Assembly: GCA_902799015.1 (NCBI GenBank) | Contig: CADBZI010000013.1 | Span: 36,611 to 100,610, forward strand | Direction of reading: 5' to 3' | Length of the DNA stretch: 64,000 bases | Source: an uncultured Lachnospiraceae bacterium | GTDB taxonomy: Bacteria > Bacillota > Clostridia > Lachnospirales > Lachnospiraceae | Made by a program: the position numbers and the translations under genes | Shown: positions 35,158-43,325 of the stretch, one piece after another | Position numbering within the stretch: position 1 is the first letter of the stretch | How the letters are laid out: every line of letters begins with the position of its first letter | Notes under the pieces: generated by a model | The model's input: only the letters and a program-made list of their open reading frames with translations | Databases searched by the model: none | What the model was told of the DNA's origin: nothing

Positions 35158-36009
35158 ATGCTTGTCACATCAAAAGAATTACTGCTTGACGCACAGAAGA
35201 GAGGATACGCCGTAGGCGCATTTAACGTGGAAAACATGGAGATGGTCATGGCGGTACTGGCCGCGGCAGAAGAGACCGGCTCCCCTGTCATCATGCAGAC
35301 AACCCCCGGGACGTTAAAGTATGCGGGACTTGATTTCTACTTTGCGAATATCCGCGCGGCCGCGGAGCGGACGAAGATTCCGGTGGTCTGCCATCTGGAC
35401 CACGGCAACAGCTTCGATCTGGCATGCGCAGCCTTCCGTGCTGGATATACATCGATTATGATCGATGGATCGAAGAAGCCGTTCGAGGACAACATCGCGC
35501 TGACAAAATCGGTCACCGATGTCTGCCACGCGGGCAATGTGCCGGTTGAGGGCGAACTCGGCAAGGTAGGCGGCAAGGAAGATGACCTGGACAACGGAGA
35601 GGGAGAGAATCCGTACACGGATCCGGATCAGGCGAAGGAATTCGTCGCGCGCACGCAGGTCGATTCCCTTGCGGTGGGCGTAGGAACCTCCCACGGTGTC
35701 TATAAAGGAGTCCCGAAGGTGAATGTGGATGTCCTGTCAGCGATCCGCGAGGTCGTCCCGATCCCGCTTGTCCTGCACGGAACTTCAGGCGTTCCGGATG
35801 AGCAGGTCAGAGACTGCGTGAGCAGGGGAATCTGCAAGGTGAATTACGCGACGGATCTTCGCATTGCGTTCATGAATGGTGTGAAGGCGCATATGGCAAG
35901 CCACCCCGAAGACTACGATCCGAAGAAGTACGGAGTCCCCGGGATGGAGGAAGTGAAGAAGTACGTCATGCAGAAGATGGAAGTGGTCGGAAGCGTCGGC
36001 CGTGCCTGA
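35158..36009 (+). CDS. Class II ketose-bisphosphate aldolase (GatY/KbaY/Fba type)
   Basis: A 283-residue zinc aldolase. It has the catalytic D81-H82 pair (CHLDHG), EGELGKVGG, zinc ligands H179 (GTSHG) and H207 (LHGTSG), and the phosphate loop. Such enzymes split fructose- or tagatose-1,6-bisphosphate into DHAP and glyceraldehyde-3-phosphate. The short length and neighbours favour tagatose-bisphosphate aldolase over the glycolytic enzyme, but sequence alone does not decide. TCAGGAGGAC precedes the ATG. Confidence 0.9.
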   Translation: MLVTSKELLLDAQKRGYAVGAFNVENMEMVMAVLAAAEETGSPVIMQTTPGTLKYAGLDFYFANIRAAAERTKIPVVCHLDHGNSFDLACAAFRAGYTSIMIDGSKKPFEDNIALTKSVTDVCHAGNVPVEGELGKVGGKEDDLDNGEGENPYTDPDQAKEFVARTQVDSLAVGVGTSHGVYKGVPKVNVDVLSAIREVVPIPLVLHGTSGVPDEQVRDCVSRGICKVNYATDLRIAFMNGVKAHMASHPEDYDPKKYGVPGMEEVKKYVMQKMEVVGSVGRA

Positions 36010-36132
36010 GTGAGACTGACGGCGGCAGACCTGTATTCTGCCGCCGCGGCGGTGGTTTTCACGTGTCCTGAAGAGAGTCTCTGTCTGCAGGCCGGACGCA
36101 GCCCAAATTCGGTAAAATGCCGAAAACAGCTG

Positions 36133-36182
36133 TTGACAAAACGTTTCGCTGGCATCATAATGTACATAGAGCGAAACGTTTC
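36133..36182 (+). promoter_or_regulatory. lacI-family gene promoter with twin operators
   Basis: Promoter: TTGACA (36133-36138), 17-bp spacer, CATAAT (36156-36161). Operator 1 is AAAACGTTTC (36138-36147), inside the spacer; operator 2 is the perfect palindrome GAAACGTTTC (36173-36182), just downstream of the start. Their centres are 35 bp apart. The flanks are also mirrored (CGTTTCGCT and AGCGAAACG). This strongly suggests autorepression by the LacI protein encoded next; such CG-centred palindromes are typical of the family. Confidence 0.75.
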
Positions 36183-36230
36183 ACCCATGAAATCGTTGGA
36201 AGGAGTTGTCAGATAGCCGGAGGCATTGGT

Positions 36231-37256
36231 GTGGCTGCAACAATACGTGACATCAAGAATATGACGGGTCTGTCGCTTGCGACAATCTCGAAGTACCTGA
36301 ACGGAGGAAACCTCCTCCCGGAGAACAGAGAGAAGATCGAGGAAGCGATCAGAACGCTTCATTATGAAGTGAATGAGATGGCGCGCGGACTCGTGACCAG
36401 CCAGAGCAAGACAATCGGTGTCGTCGTATTTGATATTTCCAATGTTTTTACCGGTACGGTTCTTCAGTACCTTGGTGAGTACCTGAGAGAGGAAGGGTAC
36501 GCAGCCATGATCTGCGATTCGCAGAACGATCCGGTGCTTGAAGAACAGAACGTCCGCTTCCTCCTGGGAAAGAAAGTGGACGGCATGATCGTCATGCCGG
36601 TCGCCCAGGACCCAGGATTTCTGGAGCCGGTTCTGCGGAATCATATTCCGGTGGTTCTGATGGACCGTCCGCTGAAGGATTCCAGACTGGACTGTGTGAA
36701 GGTCAATAACCGGGAGGCAGCCTACGATGCTGTGAAGCTGCTGGCGGATTACGGACATCGGCGGATCGCGCTGATCAGCGCGGACACAGTGATTACCGGA
36801 CAGGAGCGGCTGGAGGGCTGCCTGCAGCTTTTGAAGGACCGGAAGATCCGGGTTCCGCGCAGCTACCTGAAGGTGGGAGACCACAGCATCGGGCATGGGT
36901 ACCGGAGCATGCAGGAACTGCTGAAGCTGAAGGAACGGCCGACAGCGGTTTTCCTGGGAAACTTTGAGATCATTCTCGGCGCGGTGATGGCTTTGAATGA
37001 ATCCCCGTACCAGTGTCCCGAGGATCTGTCCCTGATCGGATTCGACGACCTGATTATCTCCAACCTGTCAAAGCCGAAGCTTGTCCTGGCTGTCCAGCCG
37101 CTTCGGAAGATGGCGGAGGAAGCGGTCAGACTGCTTCTGAAGCGGATCGATCAGATCCGGAACGGGATGGATAAAGAAGACGGACAGTATGAACACGAGA
37201 TACTGGTTCTGCCGGCAAAGATTGCGGAGGGAAAGTCGATTGCCCGCTGTGGATGA
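36231..37256 (+). CDS. LacI family transcriptional regulator
   Basis: A 341-residue LacI/GalR regulator. The N-terminal HTH (ATIRDIKNMTGLSLATISKYLN) with hinge helix is followed by a periplasmic-binding-protein-like sensor (from ~residue 60, IGVVVFDISNVFTG; later LSLIGFDDLIISNL). It starts at GTG 36231, with GGAGG at 36219-36223. It sits between the catabolic and transport halves of the sugar island, so it is the likely local regulator. Twin operators lie at its own promoter and a near-match lies before the AKR-fuc operon. The effector is probably an island intermediate. Confidence 0.92.
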   Translation: MAATIRDIKNMTGLSLATISKYLNGGNLLPENREKIEEAIRTLHYEVNEMARGLVTSQSKTIGVVVFDISNVFTGTVLQYLGEYLREEGYAAMICDSQNDPVLEEQNVRFLLGKKVDGMIVMPVAQDPGFLEPVLRNHIPVVLMDRPLKDSRLDCVKVNNREAAYDAVKLLADYGHRRIALISADTVITGQERLEGCLQLLKDRKIRVPRSYLKVGDHSIGHGYRSMQELLKLKERPTAVFLGNFEIILGAVMALNESPYQCPEDLSLIGFDDLIISNLSKPKLVLAVQPLRKMAEEAVRLLLKRIDQIRNGMDKEDGQYEHEILVLPAKIAEGKSIARCG

Positions 37257-37269
37257 AGGAGACGAATGG

Positions 37270-37665
37270 ATGAAACTGACAGGACTGAATCACATCACGA
37301 TCAATGTAAAAAACCTGGAAGACTCCAAAGCCTTCTATGAGGAGGTTTTCAGCCTGGAACAGTGTGGGTTTACCGACATGGGGGATCACACGCTGACATA
37401 TTACCAGCTGCCGCAGGGCGTTCTGCTGGAACTGATCGACTATGAGAACAAGGAGGAAGCAGCCGTGCACCGTGAGACGGATACGGGAATTTACCGTCAT
37501 CTGTGTCTGGAAGCGGACTCCCTGGAAGAGCTGAATCAGCGCTGCCGGGAGAAGGGTGTGACTGTTCGGTCGGCGCCGGCTTATGTAGAGAAGCTCGGAA
37601 GGCACAATATGCTGCTGGTTGATCCGAGCGGCGTCGAGATCGAGGTGTTTCTCGCTGAGAAGTAA
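37270..37665 (+). CDS. VOC (glyoxalase/bleomycin-resistance) family protein
   Basis: A 131-residue vicinal-oxygen-chelate protein. It begins KLTGLNHITINVKNLEDSKAF and ends LLVDPSGVEIEVFL, with His near residue 8 and Glu near the end as candidate metal ligands. Family members include glyoxalase I, fosfomycin-resistance proteins and epimerases. Located 13 nt after lacI; detoxification of aldehydes such as methylglyoxal or lactaldehyde is a context-based guess. GAAGGAG precedes ATG 37270. Confidence 0.82.
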   Translation: MKLTGLNHITINVKNLEDSKAFYEEVFSLEQCGFTDMGDHTLTYYQLPQGVLLELIDYENKEEAAVHRETDTGIYRHLCLEADSLEELNQRCREKGVTVRSAPAYVEKLGRHNMLLVDPSGVEIEVFLAEK

Positions 37666-37687
37666 GCCGGGGCAGGAGGTGGTACCG

Positions 37688-38293
37688 ATGGTTCCGATCA
37701 GCCCGGCATGGCGGGATTATTATACGGAGCTTGAGCCGGAGCGGCGCGCGCAGATACTTCAGAGAAACCTCCGGGAAGAGGCGGAAGACGGGGCGAATGC
37801 ATATCGCCAAAGACTGTTTTCCCTTCGTTACATGGAGGAGGGAAAGAAAGAGCCGTCTGCGGATCGCTGGCTGTGGGCATGCGTGAATTTCATTCAGGTT
37901 TACAGCTCGTCCCGGTTTTTCCGACGGGGCGGAAAGAAAGAGGTAAGCCAGTTCCTGAAAGAGAGCGGGTATCTGGAGGCAGCCTCTTACGGCGAGGCGG
38001 GCGAAGCGGCGCTGTACTGGGAGATCCGGAATACGGCAAAGCGGTATTTTAAGACCTGTATGGGATCAGAATACAGAAGATCGCTCTTCGGACTGCTCAG
38101 TCCCAACGGGGCGGATCAGAAAAAACAGATGTGCAAGGATGTGTGGAGGATGACGCTGGGTCTGGAGAAGCGGTTCGAGCTGTCCGATGAACTGAAGCTC
38201 TGGACGAAGGCAGTGCACGATGAGTATGTTCTCACAGATCCGCGCGCGTCAGAGCAACTGCAGGAAATGTCCCGGTCTATGGAACGCGGATGA
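37688..38293 (+). CDS. Uncharacterised protein (201 aa) in sugar island
   Basis: A 201-residue soluble protein with GGAGGTGG just before ATG 37688. It is helical and basic-acidic, with an aromatic middle (DRWLWACVNFIQVYSSSRFF) and no signal peptide, membrane segment or cofactor motif that I recognise. It lies 22 nt after the VOC gene and 51 nt before the transporter operon. I cannot assign a function; similar proteins seem to occur beside sugar genes in Lachnospiraceae, from memory only. Confidence 0.65.
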   Translation: MVPISPAWRDYYTELEPERRAQILQRNLREEAEDGANAYRQRLFSLRYMEEGKKEPSADRWLWACVNFIQVYSSSRFFRRGGKKEVSQFLKESGYLEAASYGEAGEAALYWEIRNTAKRYFKTCMGSEYRRSLFGLLSPNGADQKKQMCKDVWRMTLGLEKRFELSDELKLWTKAVHDEYVLTDPRASEQLQEMSRSMERG

Positions 38294-38344
38294 AGTGATT
38301 TTCAGCCCGGTTCAAAGGCCGGAGCAGACAGGAGGGAGAAATCG

Positions 38345-39322
38345 TTGGAAAATATCAAGCAGAACCCAGTTGTAAAGAAATTGGGATTTAACCGGATCAT
38401 ACTGTTCTGCATCCTGCTGCTGATGTACGGGGTGTTCTCGGTGATCATCCCAGGATTCGCCAGCATGGACAGAATCATGAGCATTCTGAACTATACCTAT
38501 TTCCTTGGCTTTCTTGCGCTCGGTGTGACTTTTGTCATCGCGACAGGCGGAATCGACTTCTCGATCGGTCCCGTGATGTTCTGCTGCGCGTTGATGGCAG
38601 GCTATACGCTGAACACCCATGGAGCGCCGGTCGTTGTCTCTCTGATCATGAGCATCGTGATCGGCTTCTGCTTCGGCTGCTTCAATGGATACCTTGTGGC
38701 ATTTGTCGGGGTCCCGCCCTTCATTGTTTCCATGGCGACCATGAACATCGCCAAGGGTCTGGGTTCGGTCTTCACGAAGACACAGTCGGTCAGCTGGCCG
38801 CAGGGCAATGACCCGTCCGGCAAGGGCTGGTTCCGGAATCTGGTCAAGGTTGGCGATTTCCCGGTCGGCCTCCTCATCTTCGCGGTCGCAGTCGTGATCC
38901 TGTACATCGTGATGAACAACACGAAGGCAGGCCGGTACATTCTCTGCCTCGGAAGCAACAAGGAGGCGGTCCGCCTGTCCGGCGTCAATGTGCGCAAGTG
39001 GCAGATGCTGGCATATGTCATCTGCGGCGCGCTGGTCGGCATCGCGGCAATCTTCTTTGTCGGGGCGTATACGACGGTTCAGCCGGGCCTGGGCGATACC
39101 TACAACAATGAGGCGATCGCTTCCTGCGTCATGGGAGGAACCTCCATGGCAGGCGGACTGGCATCGATCGGCGGAACGGTGATCGGAGTCCTGGTCATTT
39201 CCCTTCTGCAGGAAGGCATCATGGCACTTCGTATGACCAAGGAAGTACAGATGATCATCACCGGTATCATAGTCATCGTGTTTGTCTACGCGGACGTTTC
39301 AGCAAGACGCCGCAGGAACTGA
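38345..39322 (+). CDS. Sugar ABC transporter permease 1 (RbsC-like)
   Basis: A 325-residue BPD_transp_2 permease with eight to ten membrane helices, GGIDFSIGPVM near residue 62 and the coupling loop GSNKEAVRLSGVN. It starts at TTG 38345 with GGAGGGAG 6 nt upstream. Unlike the usual rbs order, an ATPase and then a second, different permease follow, so the channel is probably a heterodimer. Expected cargo is fucose or a related sugar. Confidence 0.92.
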   Translation: MENIKQNPVVKKLGFNRIILFCILLLMYGVFSVIIPGFASMDRIMSILNYTYFLGFLALGVTFVIATGGIDFSIGPVMFCCALMAGYTLNTHGAPVVVSLIMSIVIGFCFGCFNGYLVAFVGVPPFIVSMATMNIAKGLGSVFTKTQSVSWPQGNDPSGKGWFRNLVKVGDFPVGLLIFAVAVVILYIVMNNTKAGRYILCLGSNKEAVRLSGVNVRKWQMLAYVICGALVGIAAIFFVGAYTTVQPGLGDTYNNEAIASCVMGGTSMAGGLASIGGTVIGVLVISLLQEGIMALRMTKEVQMIITGIIVIVFVYADVSARRRRN

Positions 39323-39340
39323 CGAAAGGAGAAGGAAAAG

Positions 39341-40837
39341 ATGGGTGAAGTGATTCTTACAATGAAAAACATCGACAAGTCCTTCCCTGGAGTCCACGCG
39401 CTGGATCATGTCGATTTCGAGCTGAAAAGAGGAGAAGTTCACGCGCTGATGGGCGAGAACGGAGCCGGAAAGTCAACCCTGATGAAAGTGCTTACCGGAA
39501 TCTACACAAAGGACTCCGGAACGATCACCTACGAGGGACGTGAGGTAGAGTTCCACAATACCCACGACGCGCAGGCAGCCGGTATCGTCATCGTGCACCA
39601 GGAGCTGAACATGGTCGGCGACCTGACTGTCGCGCAGAACATTTTCATCGGAAGAGAATTCAAGAAGGGCTTCATGATCGATGACCGGAAGATGATCCAG
39701 GAATCGAAGAAGCTGTTCGACGAGCTGCACATCAATATCGACCCGAAGGCCAAGATGAGCGATCTGACGGTCGGAAAGCAGCAGATGTGCGAGATCGCGA
39801 AGGCCATCTCCCACCAGGCGAAGGTCATCATCTTTGATGAGCCGTCCGCCGCGCTGACGGAGAAGGAGATCGAGGATCTGTTCGCGATTATCCGCGATCT
39901 GCGCAAACAGAACCTGGGCATCATCTACATCTCTCACAGAATGGACGAGATCAAGGTCATCACGGACCGTGTGACGGTCATGCGTGACGGTGCCTATGTC
40001 GGCACACTGATCACGGACGAGTGCACGAAGGAAGACATCATCAACATGATGGTCGGCCGTGTGATCTATGAAGATCCGAAGACGCACAGCATGGTACCGG
40101 CAGACGCGCCGGTGGTGCTGAAGGTGGAGCACCTGAATGCAGGAAAGATGGTGCAGGACGTCAGCTTCGAGCTGCGCAAGGGCGAGATCCTCGGCTTCTC
40201 CGGACTGATGGGCGCCGGGCGGACCGAGACGGCAAGAGCCCTGTTCGGCGCGGATCCGAAGACAGGCGGCGACATCTACATCAATGGAAAGAAGGTCACG
40301 ATCAACTCTCCGGAGGACGCCGTGAAGAACGGAATCGGCTATCTTTCCGAGGACCGCAAGCGCTTCGGCGTCGTGCTCAAGAAGAATATCACGGAGAATT
40401 CCACGCTGGCCACGCTGCCAAAGTATATGTCCGGACTGTTCATCAACAAAGGCGCAGAGAAAGAGGTAACGGAGCGGTACATCAAAGAGTTGGATACCAA
40501 GACACCCAGCGCGGACCAGCTGGTTGTCAACCTTTCCGGCGGAAACCAGCAGAAGGTCGTTATCGCGAAGTGGCTGGTCAGAAACTGCGATATCCTGATC
40601 TTTGACGAGCCCACCAGAGGAATCGATGTCGGCGCGAAGAACGAGATCTACAAGCTGATGAACCGGCTTGCCGCGGAAGGCAAATCCATCATCATGATCT
40701 CTTCCGAGATGACGGAGATCCTTCGTATGAGCGATCGCATCATTGTCATGTGCGAAGGGAAGAAGACGGGTGAGATCTCGATTGAAGAAGCGACACAGGA
40801 AGCGATCATGGATAAGGCAACCCGCGACATCAAGTAA
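39341..40837 (+). CDS. Sugar ABC transporter double ATP-binding protein (RbsA/MglA-like)
   Basis: A 498-residue tandem ATPase. Domain 1: Walker A GENGAGKSTLMK, Walker B VIIFDEPSAAL. Domain 2 (from ~260): degenerate Walker A GLMGAGRTETA, signature LSGGNQQKVV and Walker B LIFDEPTRGIDVG. It energises sugar import through the flanking permeases. It lies 18 nt after permease 1 and 15 nt before permease 2, so the three are co-transcribed. Confidence 0.94.
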   Translation: MGEVILTMKNIDKSFPGVHALDHVDFELKRGEVHALMGENGAGKSTLMKVLTGIYTKDSGTITYEGREVEFHNTHDAQAAGIVIVHQELNMVGDLTVAQNIFIGREFKKGFMIDDRKMIQESKKLFDELHINIDPKAKMSDLTVGKQQMCEIAKAISHQAKVIIFDEPSAALTEKEIEDLFAIIRDLRKQNLGIIYISHRMDEIKVITDRVTVMRDGAYVGTLITDECTKEDIINMMVGRVIYEDPKTHSMVPADAPVVLKVEHLNAGKMVQDVSFELRKGEILGFSGLMGAGRTETARALFGADPKTGGDIYINGKKVTINSPEDAVKNGIGYLSEDRKRFGVVLKKNITENSTLATLPKYMSGLFINKGAEKEVTERYIKELDTKTPSADQLVVNLSGGNQQKVVIAKWLVRNCDILIFDEPTRGIDVGAKNEIYKLMNRLAAEGKSIIMISSEMTEILRMSDRIIVMCEGKKTGEISIEEATQEAIMDKATRDIK

Positions 40838-40852
40838 GGAGAGAGATAGAAG

Positions 40853-41821
40853 ATGACGAAGAAGAAATCAATCTTTACGCAGGAAGTGATTGTTGGAATC
40901 GTTCTGGTTGCCCTTTATTTCATATTCCGCACGATCAGTTCAGACTTCGGAAAGTACACGACCTTCCTGAGCATGATGGATATTTCCTACTATTACGCCC
41001 TGATGGCGATTGGTGTCGCGTTTCCGCTGATTACCGGCGGCGTGGATCTGTCCATCGGAACCGGCATGATCTGCTACGCGCTTGCGGGCGGCTGCCTGAT
41101 CCGTTTCTACAATGTGCCGACCGGTCTGGCGATGCTGGTATCCATCCTGTTTGGATTGGGAATCGGCCTTGCCAACGGAGTGCTGATCTCTGTCATGGGA
41201 CTTCCGCCGTTCCTGGCGACGCTGTGTACCTGTATGATTACGCGCGGACTTGGCTCGGTTGTGACCGGTTCCTTCGCGATTCCGTGGCCGACGGCCAAGC
41301 AGGACAACGGCTGGTTCCATTCGATCTTTAAGATAACGCTGGCAGACAAAACCAAGCTTCCCCTGGGCCTTGTGTGGATCATCCTGCTGATGCTGATCAT
41401 GCAGTTTGTGCTGGCGCACACCCGGTTCGGCCGTTATACGATCGCGATCGGGTCCAACAAAGAAGCGGCGATTCTGTCAGGTATCAATGTGAAGTTCTAC
41501 CACATCATGGTTTATGCAGTCAGCGGACTGTTCGCCGGACTGGCGTCCATCGCGTACGCCGCTGTCATCAAGACGGTGCAGCCGGGCACGGGCGCCGGCA
41601 TGGAACTGGATGCCATAGGAGGCGCGATCGTAGGCGGTGTGTCCGCCTCCGGCGGCTATGGAACCATATACGGAACCGTAATTGGCGCGTATGTCATCCT
41701 GTTCCTGAAACAGGGCCTTCCCTATATCGGATTCAATGCGAACATGCAGCAGATCATAACAGGCTTCGTCCTGATCGGCGCGGTCACGATCGATATCATC
41801 AAGAGGAAGGTTATTAAGTAA
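40853..41821 (+). CDS. Sugar ABC transporter permease 2 (RbsC-like)
   Basis: A 322-residue BPD_transp_2 permease with GGVDLSIGTGM, the loop GSNKEAAILSGIN and a C-terminal GGVSASGGYGTIYGTV. It shares the architecture of the 38345 permease but is clearly a diverged paralogue. It completes the transporter between ATPase and binding protein. AGGAGAG precedes the ATG. Confidence 0.92.
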   Translation: MTKKKSIFTQEVIVGIVLVALYFIFRTISSDFGKYTTFLSMMDISYYYALMAIGVAFPLITGGVDLSIGTGMICYALAGGCLIRFYNVPTGLAMLVSILFGLGIGLANGVLISVMGLPPFLATLCTCMITRGLGSVVTGSFAIPWPTAKQDNGWFHSIFKITLADKTKLPLGLVWIILLMLIMQFVLAHTRFGRYTIAIGSNKEAAILSGINVKFYHIMVYAVSGLFAGLASIAYAAVIKTVQPGTGAGMELDAIGGAIVGGVSASGGYGTIYGTVIGAYVILFLKQGLPYIGFNANMQQIITGFVLIGAVTIDIIKRKVIK

Positions 41822-41900
41822 AGGGTAATGATTGCAGATCGGCAACACAGCCGGATCTGTATCAATAGATTCATTCAACCAACAAAAGGAGGAAAAGAGA

Positions 41901-43007
41901 ATGAAGAAGAAAATGCTGGCAGTTATGATGAGCGCTGCGCTGGTTGGAAGCCTGATGGCAGTTCCGGCATTCGCGGCGGAGAACCTTTCCGACACCACGG
42001 AAGGTATCGCACAGTTCGATGGTCTGGAAGCAAAAGAAGCGTATGATTTCCAGATCGTTGTCAAGAGCTTCCAGTCCACCTACTGGCAGGCAGCTCTGCA
42101 GGGCATGGATCAGGCAGCCGAGGAGCTCGGTGTCACCTATTCCGCACAGGGCCCGGCTTCTGAGTCTGATATCGCTGACCAGGTGAACATGCTCAACAGT
42201 GCCATCAACGGCGCTCCGGCTGGTGTCGGCCTTGCTGCATGTGATACCTCTTCCGTACTGGAATCCCTTCAGGCTGCGGCTGACGCCGGTGTTCCGATCG
42301 TTGCGTTCGATACCGGTATCGCGGATGCGCCGGAAGGATCGGTTGTCTGCACGGTTGTGACCGACAATACCGCAGCCGGCGAAGTTGCTGCTGTTAACCT
42401 GTATGAGGCAATTAAGGACCAGCTGGGCAACGGCACTGTCCGTATCGGTGAGATCAACCAGGACAACTATGCACTGAACATCCAGCAGAGAGGCCTTGGC
42501 TTCATCAACAAGCTCATCGAGCTTGCTGCAGCTGATGGCTACACCGTAGCGATGGAAGGTAATGAGTTCTATGTTGACGCGGCTGAGGGCGCTGTCGAGG
42601 GCGATGCTGACATCATCCTTGAAGTCCGTGTTCCGGCGCAGACCACTGTTGACCTTTGCTCCACCGAGGCTGGAACCATCCTGGATAAGGAAGACACCAT
42701 CGCGGTATTCGGCTCCAACCAGACTGCTGCGGAAGGTCTGCTGGTCGCAAATGACAACCGTGAAGTTCTTGGCGACACTGTCGTTGGCGTAGGCTTCGAT
42801 GCCGGTACCTCCATCAAGGCTGCTGTCGAAGATGGCACCTTCCTTGGCGCTGTGACCCAGTCTCCGCTGATGATGGGCTACTACTGCATCTATGCTCTGA
42901 CCGCTGCTGCAAACGGCGAGGAGCTGATCGATGTCCCGACCGATGGTTATTGGTATGATGCTTCCAACATGGATGACGAGAACATCGCACCGAACCTGTA
43001 TGACTGA
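41901..43007 (+). CDS. Sugar ABC transporter substrate-binding protein (RbsB-like)
   Basis: A 368-residue Peripla_BP_4 family binding protein. A signal peptide (MKKKMLAVMMSAALVG, ending VPAFA-AEN) leads into the sugar-binding fold (FQIVVKSFQSTYWQAALQG, AADAGVPIVAFDTGI). The signal ends in a standard AxA site with no lipobox cysteine, as for the BMP protein at 17166. AAAGGAGG precedes ATG 41901. It is the last gene of the transport operon; a hairpin with TTT follows. Likely ligand is L-fucose or a related monosaccharide. Confidence 0.92.
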   Translation: MKKKMLAVMMSAALVGSLMAVPAFAAENLSDTTEGIAQFDGLEAKEAYDFQIVVKSFQSTYWQAALQGMDQAAEELGVTYSAQGPASESDIADQVNMLNSAINGAPAGVGLAACDTSSVLESLQAAADAGVPIVAFDTGIADAPEGSVVCTVVTDNTAAGEVAAVNLYEAIKDQLGNGTVRIGEINQDNYALNIQQRGLGFINKLIELAAADGYTVAMEGNEFYVDAAEGAVEGDADIILEVRVPAQTTVDLCSTEAGTILDKEDTIAVFGSNQTAAEGLLVANDNREVLGDTVVGVGFDAGTSIKAAVEDGTFLGAVTQSPLMMGYYCIYALTAAANGEELIDVPTDGYWYDASNMDDENIAPNLYD

Positions 43008-43060
43008 TGAATTCCTGAACGGAAATTCGTGACAGCGAAACAGGATAGTTAACTGAATAC

Positions 43061-43108
43061 GCGGGGCGCATTGCGAAGGTCGGCTGACCGGTCGATGCGC
43101 CCTGCTTT
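43061..43108 (+). terminator. Terminator after sugar transporter operon
   Basis: GCGGGGCGCAT (43061-43071) pairs with ATGCGCCCTGC (43095-43105) with one G-T pair, around an inner CGGCTGACCGGTCG helix, followed by TTTGTGCCTT. Confidence 0.65.
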
Positions 43109-43123
43109 GTGCCTTCTGACTTG

Positions 43124-43207
43124 ATCTCAGTGGGGGAGACTCCCGCCTCTATAGACGGTGAGTAACTATTCTGTCTCAGTGGCGGGTGTCAATCCCCCCA
43201 CTGAGAT
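43124..43207. repeat. 84-bp inverted-repeat element
   Basis: ATCTCAGTGGGGG...CCCGCC (43124-43147) is mirrored by GGCGGG...CCCCCCACTGAGAT (43181-43207) with small internal offsets, giving a ~24-bp imperfect stem. TCTCAGTGG also recurs directly at 43174-43182. It sits between the transporter terminator and the dispersed repeat in a 318-bp gene-free gap (43008-43325). It resembles a small mobile-element end or structured RNA; no transposase is nearby. The family is not recognised. Confidence 0.6.
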
Positions 43208-43209
43208 AA

Positions 43210-43294
43210 AGCCTCCGGCGGATCGCAGCCGCGCTCATAGGAAGGTGCTTCGCACCGAGCGCAGCGCGGCAAGAACGCCGTTGGCGTTCTTGAA
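43210..43294 (+). repeat. Dispersed 85-bp multi-hairpin repeat, copy A
   Basis: Matches 51796-51880 over 85 ungapped positions with six differences. It contains three small hairpins: CGGC/GCCG near 43217-43232, GGTGC-TTC-GCACC near 43244-43256, and AAGAACGCC-GTT-GGCGTTCTT near 43271-43291. It ends 31 nt before the fuculose-phosphate aldolase start, inside its likely 5' leader. Confidence 0.85.
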
Positions 43295-43325
43295 AGGAGA
43301 CTCAGCACAATAGGAGACATAGCAC

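Noticed and set aside
36188..36217. Nine-codon leader peptide between the lacI operator and the lacI start
   Set aside because: An ATG frame exists (MKSLEGVVR) but it has no ribosome binding site and no regulatory codons.
43008..43325. CRISPR or tandem-repeat array in the gap before fucA
   Set aside because: The repeats here are inverted or dispersed single units without regular spacers.
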